Source of the DNA: Halomontanus rarus
GTDB lineage: Archaea > Halobacteriota > Halobacteria > Halobacteriales > Natrialbaceae
Direction of reading: 5' to 3'
NCBI RefSeq assembly: GCF_017357405.1
Contig: NZ_CP071597.1
Span: 3,906,001 to 3,970,000 of the forward strand
Length of the DNA: 64,000 nt
The notes beneath the pieces are model-generated. The model saw only the letters and a program-made list of their open reading frames with translations. It did no database searches and was not told where the DNA came from. Position 1 is the stretch's first letter, and each line of letters starts with the position of its first letter. The translations under genes and the position numbers were made by a program. Below are positions 26,366 through 35,246 of this stretch, one piece after another.

Positions 26366-27448
26366 TCATCCTTCCATTCCGCCGAACGAGAGGCCGCTCT
26401 CGATGTAGCGTTGGGCGAACAGGTAGACGAGCACGATGGGGAACGCGAAACACAGCGCGAACGCCGAGAAGCGCCCCCACGGGATGGTGTAGTCGCCGAT
26501 CAGCGCGTAGAGTCCGACCGGGAGCGTCTGGAACTGCTGTTCGAGCATCAGGTTGGCGATGACGAACTCGGTCCAGCCGGCGAGGAAGATGAAGATGAGC
26601 ACGGTCGCCAGCCCCGGTTTCGCCAGCGGGAGGACGACCTCCCAGGCGACGCGGGCGGGCGAAGCGCCGTCCATGATCGCCGCCTCCTCGTAGGAGACCG
26701 GGATCGAGTCCATGTAGGTCTTCAACAGCCAGGTGTTGAACGGGACGGCGACGGCCGCGTAGTAGAGTCCGAGCATGAACCGGCTGTTCGTCCAGCCCAT
26801 GTTCACGAATATCAGGTAGAGCGCGATCAGCGCGGCGATACCGAGGCCGCCGCCGATCTGAGTGAATAGGACGTAGCCGTAGAGGACCTTCATCCGGCCG
26901 ACGAACTGTCGCCGCGAGAGGACGTACGCGCCGGGGACGACTAGCGCCAGCCCGACGGTGACCGTCACTAACGCCACGTACAGGCTGTTCTTGAGGTACA
27001 GCGGGAAGTCCGAGGTTCGCTCGACGCCGTAGTCGCTGACGTCGAGGAGCTCGATCGCCGGGGTCTGCACGACGATGTCGTACCCCGTCGCGGGGATCGT
27101 GACCGCGATCTCGTAGCTCGAAACCGCGATGTCGCCGATCACCCACAGGAACGCCTCGAGGGTCGGCTCTGAGGGGACGAACAGGTCGCTGCCCGGCGAG
27201 TAGAGTGTCGCACCCTCCCCCTGGAGGGCGGCGATGAAGACGTAGTAGATGGGATAGAGCATGGCCGAGACGACGGCGAGTGCGCCGAGCGTGATCAGGA
27301 CGGTCTTCGCCACCTCGGTCGGGTCGACCTCGCCCGTTCGCATCCCCTCGACCGTGTACCGTGCGTGGTCGTAGGCGCGAGCGGGTGCTGTCGCCGCGTT
27401 GTACGCGTCCTCGCGGACGCTCGCGGCGAGTCGTCGAGCGAGGCTCAT
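26366..27448 (-). CDS. Sugar ABC transporter permease (MalG-like)
   Basis: 360 residues, six or so membrane helices after an N-terminal cytoplasmic extension of about 50 residues. The cytoplasmic EAA loop is YEEAAIMDGASPARVAWEVVLP, which docks onto the ATPase. CUT1-family permeases of this type carry oligosaccharides or glycerol-phosphate. The start overlaps the stop of the upstream permease gene by 4 bases (ATGA), so the two are translationally coupled in one operon with the binding protein. A periplasmic-side insert of about 70 residues between helices 1 and 2 is longer than usual. Confidence 0.93.
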   Translation of the reverse strand: MSLARRLAASVREDAYNAATAPARAYDHARYTVEGMRTGEVDPTEVAKTVLITLGALAVVSAMLYPIYYVFIAALQGEGATLYSPGSDLFVPSEPTLEAFLWVIGDIAVSSYEIAVTIPATGYDIVVQTPAIELLDVSDYGVERTSDFPLYLKNSLYVALVTVTVGLALVVPGAYVLSRRQFVGRMKVLYGYVLFTQIGGGLGIAALIALYLIFVNMGWTNSRFMLGLYYAAVAVPFNTWLLKTYMDSIPVSYEEAAIMDGASPARVAWEVVLPLAKPGLATVLIFIFLAGWTEFVIANLMLEQQFQTLPVGLYALIGDYTIPWGRFSAFALCFAFPIVLVYLFAQRYIESGLSFGGMEG

Positions 27449-28437
27449 TCGTCGTCCACCCCTTCAGCGAGCCGACCTTTCTTGACGTTGATCCACATGA
27501 ATATCCCGATGAAGAACACCGCGGTGAGCATGATCGCCGCACCGTAGCCGTACTGGTACTGCTGGAATGCCTCCTTGTAGCCGTAGAGGATGATGAGTTC
27601 GTTGTTCCGACTCGGTCCGCCCTGGTTGAAGATGAACGGGATCAGGAACTGCTGGAACGAGGCCGCCGCGGTGAGGATGGCGGCGAACAGCACCGGGCGT
27701 TTGATCGCCGGAACCGTCACGTGCCAGAAGCGGTGGAGGTAGCCGGCGCCGTCGACTTTGGCGGCGTCGTGAAGCTCCGCCGGAACCGCCTGCAGCGCGC
27801 TCACGGTGATGATCACCATGAACGGATACGCGAGCCACATCTCGGTCACGTTGTACGCGAGAAACGCCATCCAGCGACTCCCCTGAAGCCAGTTGATCGG
27901 GCCGGCGCCGAACGCCGACAGGAAGCGGTTCATCAGTCCGAACCGCGCGGAGCTGAAGATTCCGCTCCAGACGGTGATCGTAAAGATTCCTGGCAGCCCG
28001 AGCGGAATGATGACGATCGCGCGCATCCACCGCTTGCCTCGGACCCGATCGCCGGTCAAGATCATCGCAATGAAGACGCCGAGTCCGACCTTCAGTCCGA
28101 CGCTCGTGGCGACGAACAGCCACGTAATTCCAAAGGAGGTCCAGAACTGCGGGTCGGCGTACAGTTTGACGTAGTTCCCAAACGGAAGCGAGAGGCCGAA
28201 GATTTCGACGGTCGCGAAACTCTGTGCACCCTGAAAGATCGTCGCCGACGTCGCGTCGGTAAACGAGATGAAGAGGGTAAACACGAGCGGGAACAGCATG
28301 AACGTCGCAAACGCGAACAGACCCGGGAGGACGAGGAGCAACGAGCCGTTTCGATCGAGCCATCGCTGGACGGTCTCCGGGACCGCCGCCTCGTACCCGC
28401 TCCGGGATCGCTGTACGGCGCCAGAAATCGCAGACAT
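27445..28437 (-). CDS. Sugar ABC transporter permease (MalF-like)
   Basis: 330 residues with about six membrane helices. The EAA loop is LHDAAKVDGAGYLHRFWHVTVP. It forms the membrane channel with the MalG-like partner encoded just downstream, 4-base overlap. The start is 10 bases from the end of the solute-binding-protein gene, so all three belong to one operon reading right to left. Confidence 0.93.
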   Translation of the reverse strand: MSAISGAVQRSRSGYEAAVPETVQRWLDRNGSLLLVLPGLFAFATFMLFPLVFTLFISFTDATSATIFQGAQSFATVEIFGLSLPFGNYVKLYADPQFWTSFGITWLFVATSVGLKVGLGVFIAMILTGDRVRGKRWMRAIVIIPLGLPGIFTITVWSGIFSSARFGLMNRFLSAFGAGPINWLQGSRWMAFLAYNVTEMWLAYPFMVIITVSALQAVPAELHDAAKVDGAGYLHRFWHVTVPAIKRPVLFAAILTAAASFQQFLIPFIFNQGGPSRNNELIILYGYKEAFQQYQYGYGAAIMLTAVFFIGIFMWINVKKGRLAEGVDDE

Positions 28438-28446
28438 GGGTCTCGG

Positions 28447-29790
28447 TCAGTCCCAGTTGTCGCGGATCCGTTCCTCGGCGTCTTCCATCGCCTCCTGAAC
28501 GGACTTGTTGTCGTTGAGCGCCTCCTCGAACTCCTCCTCGAGCGGGGTCCAGACGGGGTCCATCTTCGGCCCTTGGGGCATCGCACGACCGCGTTCGATG
28601 TCGGCCATGAAGCCGGAGACGTCGTCGCCGGTCTCGTCGCCGTCGGCGAGGGCGGCGTGAACCGGGATGTAGCCGAGTTCGTCGGCCTGGCGGCGCTGGA
28701 CGTCGACGTCGGTGACGAACCACTCGACGAACGAGCGGAACGCGGCGGCGCGTTCCTCGTCGTCGTCCATCGCGGACGCGAAGTAGATGTTCGAGATGCC
28801 CGTGTAGGGTTCGGGTTCGCCCTCGGGCGGGGACGGCTGTGGCGCGATCCCGTACTCGAACTCGAGGTTACCGACCGCCCACGGGCCGTTGATCGTAAAC
28901 GGTGCGTTCCCCGACTGGAACGTGTTCGCCTGCGCCTCGTAGCCGTAATCACGCGGCATGTACGGGTAGAGTTCGTCGATGATGAACTCGAGTCCACGAA
29001 CGGTTTCCTCGTTCGAGAGGCCGAGTTCGTCGGCCTCCTCGTCGTAGTAGAAGCCGCCGTAGGCGTGAGCGTAGCCGCTGTAGAAGTACGGATCGATCGG
29101 GAACGTAAACCCGTACATCCCGTCGTCCGGATCGTGGTGTTCCTCCATGATCGCCTCGAGTTCCTCGAAGGTTTCCGGCGGTTCGTCGACCAGTTCGGCG
29201 TTGTAGATCAGCGAGGTCGTCTCGGCGGCGTGGGGAAGTCCGACGACGTTCCCCTCCCACTCGACGGCGTTGGGTGCGTCGCCGGTGAACGTCTCCATGT
29301 CCACGCGAAGGTTGTCAGACTGGTCCGAGAGCAGTCCCTCTTCCCAGTAGGTGCCGGCCCAGTCGTGGGCCCACTCGAACCCTTCGGGACCCTCGCCGGC
29401 CGGAATCGCGGTCCGTGTCCGATCGTCGATGTCCGCGACCTGGTTCAGGCTGATCGTCGGCTCGTACTGTTCGTTGAACTCGTCGACGATCTCGGCGAGG
29501 AGTTCCTGTTCGGCAGACTCACGATCGTGCCAGAGGGTGGCTGAGCCGGTGACGCCCTCCTCGGGCTCGAGCGTCTCCCACTCGCTGTCGGTTTCGGATC
29601 TGTCTCCATTTCCGTTTCCGTCGCCGTCGTCGGATCCGTTACCGTCGTCAGATCCGCTCCCGTTCTCGTCACCGTTTCCGTCGTCACCGTTCCCGGAATC
29701 GGTCTCTTCCGCGTTGATACAGCCTGCGAGCGCTCCCGCGGCCGAAACAGTACCCAGGTACTTCACCAGCGTTCGCCTATCCATTGGCAT
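28447..29790 (-). CDS. Sugar ABC transporter solute-binding lipoprotein
   Basis: 447 residues; the ATG at 29784 (MDRRTLVKYLG) may be the true start. The N-terminus has a twin Arg and hydrophobic stretch ending in a lipobox, ALAGC, so export by Tat and lipid anchoring at Cys are expected. A Gly/Asp/Ser/Asn linker (about residues 30-65) tethers the MalE-like domain: GSATLWHDRESAEQELLAEIVDEFNEQY, FNEQYEPTISL, PFTINGPWAVGNLEF and SFVEWFVTD. It captures sugar outside the membrane and delivers it to the permeases. Adjacent amylase-type genes point to malto-oligosaccharides. Its promoter carries an operator-like repeat at 29802-29820. Confidence 0.94.
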   Translation of the reverse strand: MPMDRRTLVKYLGTVSAAGALAGCINAEETDSGNGDDGNGDENGSGSDDGNGSDDGDGNGNGDRSETDSEWETLEPEEGVTGSATLWHDRESAEQELLAEIVDEFNEQYEPTISLNQVADIDDRTRTAIPAGEGPEGFEWAHDWAGTYWEEGLLSDQSDNLRVDMETFTGDAPNAVEWEGNVVGLPHAAETTSLIYNAELVDEPPETFEELEAIMEEHHDPDDGMYGFTFPIDPYFYSGYAHAYGGFYYDEEADELGLSNEETVRGLEFIIDELYPYMPRDYGYEAQANTFQSGNAPFTINGPWAVGNLEFEYGIAPQPSPPEGEPEPYTGISNIYFASAMDDDEERAAAFRSFVEWFVTDVDVQRRQADELGYIPVHAALADGDETGDDVSGFMADIERGRAMPQGPKMDPVWTPLEEEFEEALNDNKSVQEAMEDAEERIRDNWD

Positions 29791-29801
29791 TGTGGATATG
29801 T

Positions 29802-29827
29802 GATGAATGATAACTTCATCTATTTAG
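29802..29827 (-). promoter_or_regulatory. TATA box and operator-like inverted repeat of the ABC operon
   Basis: On the minus strand CTAAATA (29821-29827) is the TATA box. GATGAA (29802-29807) / TTCATC (29815-29820), a perfect 6-bp inverted repeat with a 7-base spacer, fills the space between TATA and the expected transcription start. Repression by a TrmB-type protein is one possibility. Confidence 0.55.
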
Positions 29828-29951
29828 TCCTTCGGATGTGATTGCCTCTCACGGTTGACCGAGGAGTTCACTGCGAGTTCGGATCGGTTTCGCCGATATG
29901 ACGAAAACAGCAGTTAAGCGGATCAAAACAGGTGATTAGAGCTCGTGTACG

Positions 29952-30069
29952 GAAGACGACGTTCTCGTCTTCGGTCGCTCAGTGGACGATAGTGGCACTA
30001 TTATGATGTATTGAGAAGTTATACGTAATTCTGCTTCACAAATCCGAAGATCAAGAAAAGAGTTATATG
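29952..30069 (+). promoter_or_regulatory. Inverted repeats and TATA box of the ABC ATPase gene
   Basis: GAAGACGA (29952-29959) / TCGTCTTC (29965-29972) is a perfect 8-bp inverted repeat. ATAGTG-G-CACTAT (29989-30001) is a 13-base palindrome. GTTATATG at 30062-30069 is the TATA box, about 25-30 bases before the ATG at 30093. Together with 29802-29827 these mark a divergent, probably co-regulated promoter region. Confidence 0.5.
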
Positions 30070-30092
30070 TGCGACTCGCCCACACAGAACAA

Positions 30093-31241
30093 ATGGCGAG
30101 CCTGCGAGTGGAGAATCTACGGAAGGAGTACAACCGGGGATCGATCGTCGCCGTCGACGATCTCTCGCTCGAGGTCCCCGACGGCGAATTCGTGACCGTC
30201 GTCGGTCCCTCCGGGTGCGGGAAGACGACCACACTTCGCATGATCGCGGGCCTCGAGAGGCCGACCTCGGGCTCGTTGTATCTCGGCGACGAGGACGTCA
30301 CCGAACAGAGCGCACGCGAGCGCGACATCGCGATGGTGTTCCAGAACTACGCACTGTACCCGCACAAGACCGTCTTCCAGAACATGGCTTTCGGGTTGCG
30401 GATGAGCACCGATCTCTCGAAGGGCGAACGCGAAGAGAAAGTTCACTGGGCCGCGGAGATGATGGGCATCGAAGAACTCCTCGAGAAGAAACCCGACGAA
30501 CTCTCCGGCGGGCAGAAACAGCGCGTCGCGCTCGGGCGTGCGATCGTCCGCGAGCCGAAACTGTTCCTGTTCGACGAGCCGCTTTCCAACCTCGACGCGA
30601 AGTTGCGGACGACGATGCGCGCGGAGATCCAGCGCCTGCAGAACGAACTCGGAATCACCTCCATCTACGTCACCCACGACCAGGAGGAGGCGATGACGAT
30701 GGGCGATCGGATCGTCATCCTCGAGGACGGCGAACTCCAGCAGACCGGCGCGCCCAAGGACGTCTACGACCGGCCGACCAACCGCTTCGTCGGCGGTTTC
30801 ATCGGCTCGCCGAGCATGAACTTCGTCGACGTCACCGCTCGAAAGTCGGGGTCCTCGCTCGTGTTGACCGACGACGTCGACTTCCAGTACTCGCTTTCCT
30901 CGGCGTACGCGAGCGACATCGACGTCGAGGACGAACAACGGGCCGTCCTCGGCATCAGGCCCGAAGACGTCCACCCTGCCGACCCCGGTTCGAACAATGG
31001 AATCGAGGCGACCGTCGACGTCGTCGAACCGATCGGCAGCGACAACTACCTCTATCTCGACATCGCTTCCGACTTCATCGCGCGCGTCGCAGCCAACGTC
31101 GAACCCGAGCCGAACGAACGGATCACCGTCACGTTCGAGGAATCGAAGATCCGCCTGTTCGACCGCGAGACCGGCGACTCGCTGTTACACGAAGACGAGG
31201 ACGAGGACGAGGACCGCGAGGCGGCCGCGCCCGAGCCCTGA
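30093..31241 (+). CDS. Sugar ABC transporter ATP-binding protein (MalK/UgpC/MsmX-like)
   Basis: 382 residues from MASLRVENLRKEY; the TATA box at 30062 rules out an ATG at 30069. Walker A is GPSGCGKTTT, Q-loop VFQNYALYPHKTV, signature LSGGQKQRVALGRAI, Walker B LFLFDEPLSNLD and H-loop YVTHDQEEAMTM. The C-terminal regulatory TOBE-type domain (about 240-370) is followed by a DEDEDED-rich tail. It energises the CUT1 permeases encoded divergently upstream. MalK-type ATPases may serve several transporters. Confidence 0.96.
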   Translation: MASLRVENLRKEYNRGSIVAVDDLSLEVPDGEFVTVVGPSGCGKTTTLRMIAGLERPTSGSLYLGDEDVTEQSARERDIAMVFQNYALYPHKTVFQNMAFGLRMSTDLSKGEREEKVHWAAEMMGIEELLEKKPDELSGGQKQRVALGRAIVREPKLFLFDEPLSNLDAKLRTTMRAEIQRLQNELGITSIYVTHDQEEAMTMGDRIVILEDGELQQTGAPKDVYDRPTNRFVGGFIGSPSMNFVDVTARKSGSSLVLTDDVDFQYSLSSAYASDIDVEDEQRAVLGIRPEDVHPADPGSNNGIEATVDVVEPIGSDNYLYLDIASDFIARVAANVEPEPNERITVTFEESKIRLFDRETGDSLLHEDEDEDEDREAAAPEP

Positions 31242-31349
31242 CCGGTCGGTCGCGACCGGAAGCCGGGGACGATGGTGTGATGGCGGGGTCGAAGCCGGTC
31301 GATCTGCCGTGACCCACAGCGTCATACGACCGGCTGTGATGGAAGCCCC

Positions 31350-33020
31350 ATGGGCTCACAACCGATGGAGTACCGGTCACTGGCACTGCTCCGGTCGTGG
31401 CCGACCCGCGACCTCGTGGAACTGGGCGCGGAACTCGGCTTCAACGCCCTCGAGTTCATCGGGGGCGGCGTCAGTTCGCACCTCGACTTCAGGCGGCTCG
31501 CGGACGAGGAGGGCTTTTTCGACTGGGCCGACGAGTTCGACATGTCGACGGCGCTCTGGATCCGCGAGTTCGACGACTACAACCGCTCGTGGTGGGGCGA
31601 ACCGACGCTCGACAACGAGCACCTGTGGACCGGTATCCGACGGCGATACGAGGCGATCTGCGAACTGTACCCCGAGGTCGATTACTTCGCGCTGAAGACC
31701 GTCGAGAGCCACGAGTGGATCACCGATCCCGCCGTGTTAGAGCGACTCATCGCGGTGATCAACGACGTCTGCCGGGAGTACGACAAGACGCTCATCTATC
31801 GGAGCTTCCTCTGGCATCCCGAACAGCTAGAGGAGGTGCGGACGATCGTCGACGCCATCCCCGAGGACGTCGTCATCATGACGAAGTGCGTCGGCAACGA
31901 CTGGAACTATCGTGCCTCCCACCACCCGCTGATCGGCGACGTCGGCGCGCACGAGCAGTACGTCGAGATCGACGTCGCCTCGGAGTACCATCGACTGGAC
32001 GACGTCGCGAACGCGTTCACCGAGGAGATACGACGGCGGTTCGACTACTGGGTCGAGCAGGGGGTGACCGGAATCCACGTCCGACCGCTGTGGGCGGCCA
32101 AACGAGGGCGGACCGACCGCGCTGAGGACCCCGTCGAGGCGCTCCCCTGGTCCAGTCACAGCGTCGTCGGCAAAGCACAGGAGTCGAACCTTTGGACGCT
32201 CGGGCGGCTCGCGACCGGCGAATCCGACGCCGGCGCCGACGACCTCGAGGAGGTCTGGCACGAGTTCGCTACCCGCCGGTTCGGTGCCGCGGCCGCCGAC
32301 ACCATGATCGAGGTGCTGGAGCCGACCGGCGAGGTCGTCGAGGAGGCGCTGTGCGTCGACCGCGAGACGTTCGGCGACCCCCGGCGACGAATCCCCGCGA
32401 TCATGACGATGGAGGAGCGGACCGCGGAGAAGCGGACCGACGAGGAAGCCGAGTCGCTCCCCCCGCAGTTCGAGGCGTACCTCGAGGGGCGGGAAACGCC
32501 GACCGACACGACTCACTCGTTCCAGCTGGACACGAACCCGTTCGCCCGCAACTGGTCGACCTGGCGCTGGGACCCGTCCTACCGATCGACGTACCACCGG
32601 CTCCGTCGTGGCCATCCCGATATCGTCGAACGGAAGGAACGGGCCGTCCGCGAAGCGAGGGAGTCGGCCCGAGAGTGCCTCGAGCGCCTCGAGACCGTCG
32701 CCGACGACCTGCCCGAAGACGGGTACGAATTCTTCCGGTTCAAGCTCCGGGAGAACGAGTTCCTCCTCGAGGTCATGTCCGAGATGGAGCTGGCGTGGCT
32801 GAGAGCCAGCAACCGCCTCTACTACGACGAGGGGGACGACGAGCGGATCGCCACGCGGGCGGACGTCGAGGTGCACCTCGAGCGACTGGACGCGCTGACC
32901 GACCGGTACGGCGAGTCGGTCGAGTGTACCTGGCGAGGGATCCCGTACGAACTTCACCGGGGGGAGTACGTCGATATCGCCGGCTATCTCGAGGAGTTCC
33001 GACGGTACTGGGAACTGTAA
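31350..33020 (+). CDS. Uncharacterised enzyme-like protein, possible TIM-barrel glycoside hydrolase
   Basis: 556 residues; MEYRSLALLRSWPTRDL (31365) is an alternative start. I do not recognise a named family with confidence. The order of barrel-like strands (GFNALEFIGG, YFALKTVES, TLIYRSFLW, DVVIMTKCVGNDWN, QYVEIDVASEYH, GIHVRPLWAA) and the strand-end Glu/Asp and Trp residues recall alpha-glucuronidase-like (GH67) barrels. A helical, Arg/Glu-rich C-terminal half follows (about 330-556). There is no signal peptide. It lies downstream of the ATPase and converges on the GH15 gene, so a role on imported sugars is inferred from place only. Confidence 0.6.
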   Translation: MGSQPMEYRSLALLRSWPTRDLVELGAELGFNALEFIGGGVSSHLDFRRLADEEGFFDWADEFDMSTALWIREFDDYNRSWWGEPTLDNEHLWTGIRRRYEAICELYPEVDYFALKTVESHEWITDPAVLERLIAVINDVCREYDKTLIYRSFLWHPEQLEEVRTIVDAIPEDVVIMTKCVGNDWNYRASHHPLIGDVGAHEQYVEIDVASEYHRLDDVANAFTEEIRRRFDYWVEQGVTGIHVRPLWAAKRGRTDRAEDPVEALPWSSHSVVGKAQESNLWTLGRLATGESDAGADDLEEVWHEFATRRFGAAAADTMIEVLEPTGEVVEEALCVDRETFGDPRRRIPAIMTMEERTAEKRTDEEAESLPPQFEAYLEGRETPTDTTHSFQLDTNPFARNWSTWRWDPSYRSTYHRLRRGHPDIVERKERAVREARESARECLERLETVADDLPEDGYEFFRFKLRENEFLLEVMSEMELAWLRASNRLYYDEGDDERIATRADVEVHLERLDALTDRYGESVECTWRGIPYELHRGEYVDIAGYLEEFRRYWEL

Positions 33021-33119
33021 GTTGGCGGGGAGAAGCGCGGAACCGAAGGAACGAGGACCGAGAATCGAGACGCGCGAAGCGCGTCGTCGCAGCGTCGGGC
33101 GATCTCGACGACGGCGCGT

Positions 33120-35141
33120 TCAGCTCTTTCCGTCCGTTGCGAGAACCTCCCCCTCGAGTTCGTCCACACCCTCGAGGTGCGCCACCGTCGCCAGCCGCAG
33201 CGCATGGGGCCAGCCGAGCGGCGTCGCGCTGTCGGGGGTCCCGTCGTCGAACACCTGTTCGGGCAGGTACCCCGACTCGAGACAGAGGGTGCCGCCGGGG
33301 AGCAGTTCGGACAGTAGTTCCCGCGACCGGTCGTAGAACCGCTCGTCGCCGGTCAGCGTCGCGAACGCGGCAGCGGCGTTCGCCCCCCACGCTGTCGAAA
33401 CCGTCCAGATCTTCTCGCGTCCCTGCTCGCCGACGCGCCACTCGTCGCCCTCGAAGCGGATCAATCCGCGAACGGCGTCCGTCTCGCGGGAGAGGCCATC
33501 GAGGGTCGTCTCGAGGTGGCCGCGCAGGCGCTCGCGTCGGCGATCGCCGACGGTCGCGATCGCGGCGTACGCGCGGTGGGCGTCGACGAGGGCGAGGGTA
33601 CTCGAGTCGAGTCGATCGTCGAGTTCTCCGTTCATCTGCGCTCGAAGCGCGTACACCTCCCGGTCGTCGACCCAGAGCGAGTCGAGCGAATCGAAGACGA
33701 CGCGGGCCCGTGCGGCGGCGTGTTCGTGAATCTCGCTCGAGAACGGGGCGGCCGCGATCTCGGCGTAGGCGTGGAGGAACGTCGCGGCCGTGTGGGTGAA
33801 CCGGCCGGCCATGTTCTCCCAGGCGTTCTGGCAGGCGATCGGGAGGCCGTCCGCGGCGAGCGTGTCGTCGAGGCTGGCGAGGCCGCGCTCGACGACGGGC
33901 TCGACCGACTCGACCCGACTCTCGTCGGCCGCGGCGTAAGCCGCGAGATACGAGAGTACGCTCGCGGTCTGGTCGGCCTGGTAGTCGACGCCATCGCCGC
34001 GGATCCGGTCGTTGGCCCACCCCGGCGCGAGCGAACCGTCGTCGGGCCAGACGCGGTGAGGCCAGCTCCCGTCGTCGCGTTGCGTGCGTTCGTAAAACGC
34101 CCCACTCCGGTCGTGCCAGTCCTCGAGTCCGAGGTCGAGTTCGGCGTCGCTCTCGAGGAGGAACCGGGAAATTTCGGCGTCGTCGCGGAACCAGGTGTAG
34201 CCGTAGCCGCCCGAGTACTCGTAGTGGGGGTCGAAGTCGGGGCCGGCGATCCGGCTGCCGACATCGGCGCTGAGCAGTCCGAGCACGCGCAGATCGTCGA
34301 CGACCGACTCGCCGTCGCTGGCGGTGAACTGATCGAGGTCCGCGGCAGGAACGAACTGGTCGCCAGCGATCGATCGGACGGTCTCGCGGTCGTCGAACCG
34401 CTCGGCCGCGTCGACGAGGTCCTCGACGACCGTGTCGCGGTCGGGTCGCTCTCGCAGGTCGGAGACGACCGTCGCGGTCCCGTCTTCGAAGGGTACGCGA
34501 GCGTAGACGTAGCCGCCGAGGCGGCCGTCCTCGTACTGGCCGGTCTCGTCGCCCGCCGGAAACTCCGCCGGTTCGGCCGCGAGGACGTCAGGAAGCCGCT
34601 CTGGAAGCTGGCCGACGACAGTCTCGAAGCCGGAGGCGCTCGCCAGAAAGTCGTGTTCGTCGCGGTGGTAGACCTCGACGACGCCGTCGTCCTCGAAGAC
34701 GAGCTGTCCGATGCGGTCGTCCCGCCCGCCGGGTGCGAAGGCGACGAACACCTCGAGTGCGTCGATCGCTCCCTCGGGTGCGACGACGTGGGTAACGTGG
34801 CGACCGTCGGTCGTCAGGTCGAAGCGCTCGAGCGTGGTCCCCTCGAGGTCGTAGCTCGTCTCGACGAGCGCGGTGTCACCTGCGTAGGCCTGGTCGACGG
34901 GGTCGCAGTCGTCGAACCAAACCGGCTCGTCGTCTCGAAAGACGCCGAAGCGCGAGCGATCGATACCGTAGAGACCGGAGAGCGGGTAGGAGAAGTCCCT
35001 GAGCGAGCCGTCCCGACCGACGTGGACGAGCCGGTCCTCCACGCCGGAGAAGTATCCCGAGAGCGTTCGTCGCTCGCCAGGAAAGACGGACGTCTCACCG
35101 TGAGTTCGTTTGTAATCGTCGAGCGCGGATCGCAGTGTCAT
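33120..35141 (-). CDS. Glucoamylase/glucodextranase-type glycoside hydrolase family 15
   Basis: 673 residues from MTLRSALDDYKRTHGE; an upstream in-frame extension to 35579 is antisense to the GH13 gene and rejected. The N-terminal beta-sandwich (about 1-270) is followed by an (alpha/alpha)6 barrel. Barrel features are GYGYTWFRDDAEISRF (the family W-x-RD), DGSWPHRVWPDG-like loop, IACQNAWENMAGRFTHT with the likely catalytic acid Glu, and ESGYLPEQVFDDGTP with the catalytic base Glu. It releases glucose from non-reducing ends of alpha-glucans. No signal peptide is seen, so it works inside the cell on imported oligosaccharides. It is divergent from the GH13 gene. Confidence 0.93.
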   Translation of the reverse strand: MTLRSALDDYKRTHGETSVFPGERRTLSGYFSGVEDRLVHVGRDGSLRDFSYPLSGLYGIDRSRFGVFRDDEPVWFDDCDPVDQAYAGDTALVETSYDLEGTTLERFDLTTDGRHVTHVVAPEGAIDALEVFVAFAPGGRDDRIGQLVFEDDGVVEVYHRDEHDFLASASGFETVVGQLPERLPDVLAAEPAEFPAGDETGQYEDGRLGGYVYARVPFEDGTATVVSDLRERPDRDTVVEDLVDAAERFDDRETVRSIAGDQFVPAADLDQFTASDGESVVDDLRVLGLLSADVGSRIAGPDFDPHYEYSGGYGYTWFRDDAEISRFLLESDAELDLGLEDWHDRSGAFYERTQRDDGSWPHRVWPDDGSLAPGWANDRIRGDGVDYQADQTASVLSYLAAYAAADESRVESVEPVVERGLASLDDTLAADGLPIACQNAWENMAGRFTHTAATFLHAYAEIAAAPFSSEIHEHAAARARVVFDSLDSLWVDDREVYALRAQMNGELDDRLDSSTLALVDAHRAYAAIATVGDRRRERLRGHLETTLDGLSRETDAVRGLIRFEGDEWRVGEQGREKIWTVSTAWGANAAAAFATLTGDERFYDRSRELLSELLPGGTLCLESGYLPEQVFDDGTPDSATPLGWPHALRLATVAHLEGVDELEGEVLATDGKS

Positions 35142-35152
35142 TGCTCCGTGAT

Positions 35153-35208
35153 AACGAGTAGTCGGTACAAAAGTGTGTTGTAATATTCGTTCATAGATAC
35201 TACTCGTT
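35153..35208. promoter_or_regulatory. Long-spaced inverted repeat in the GH15/GH13 divergent promoter
   Basis: AACGAGTAGT (35153-35162) and ACTACTCGTT (35199-35208) are perfect 10-bp inverted arms, 36 bases apart, in the 105-bp region between the two start codons. GAGTA/TACTC half-sites occur in the TrmB motif described for Halobacterium, but the spacing here differs. An AT-rich TTGTAATATTC lies between the arms. Confidence 0.55.
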
Positions 35209-35246
35209 CCACAAGCGGTAAGGTTCCGTGTTTCGTCGACGACGAC

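Noticed and set aside
27361..29544. 727-codon plus-strand open frame
   Set aside because: It is antisense to the ABC permeases and binding-protein gene, which have clear family motifs.
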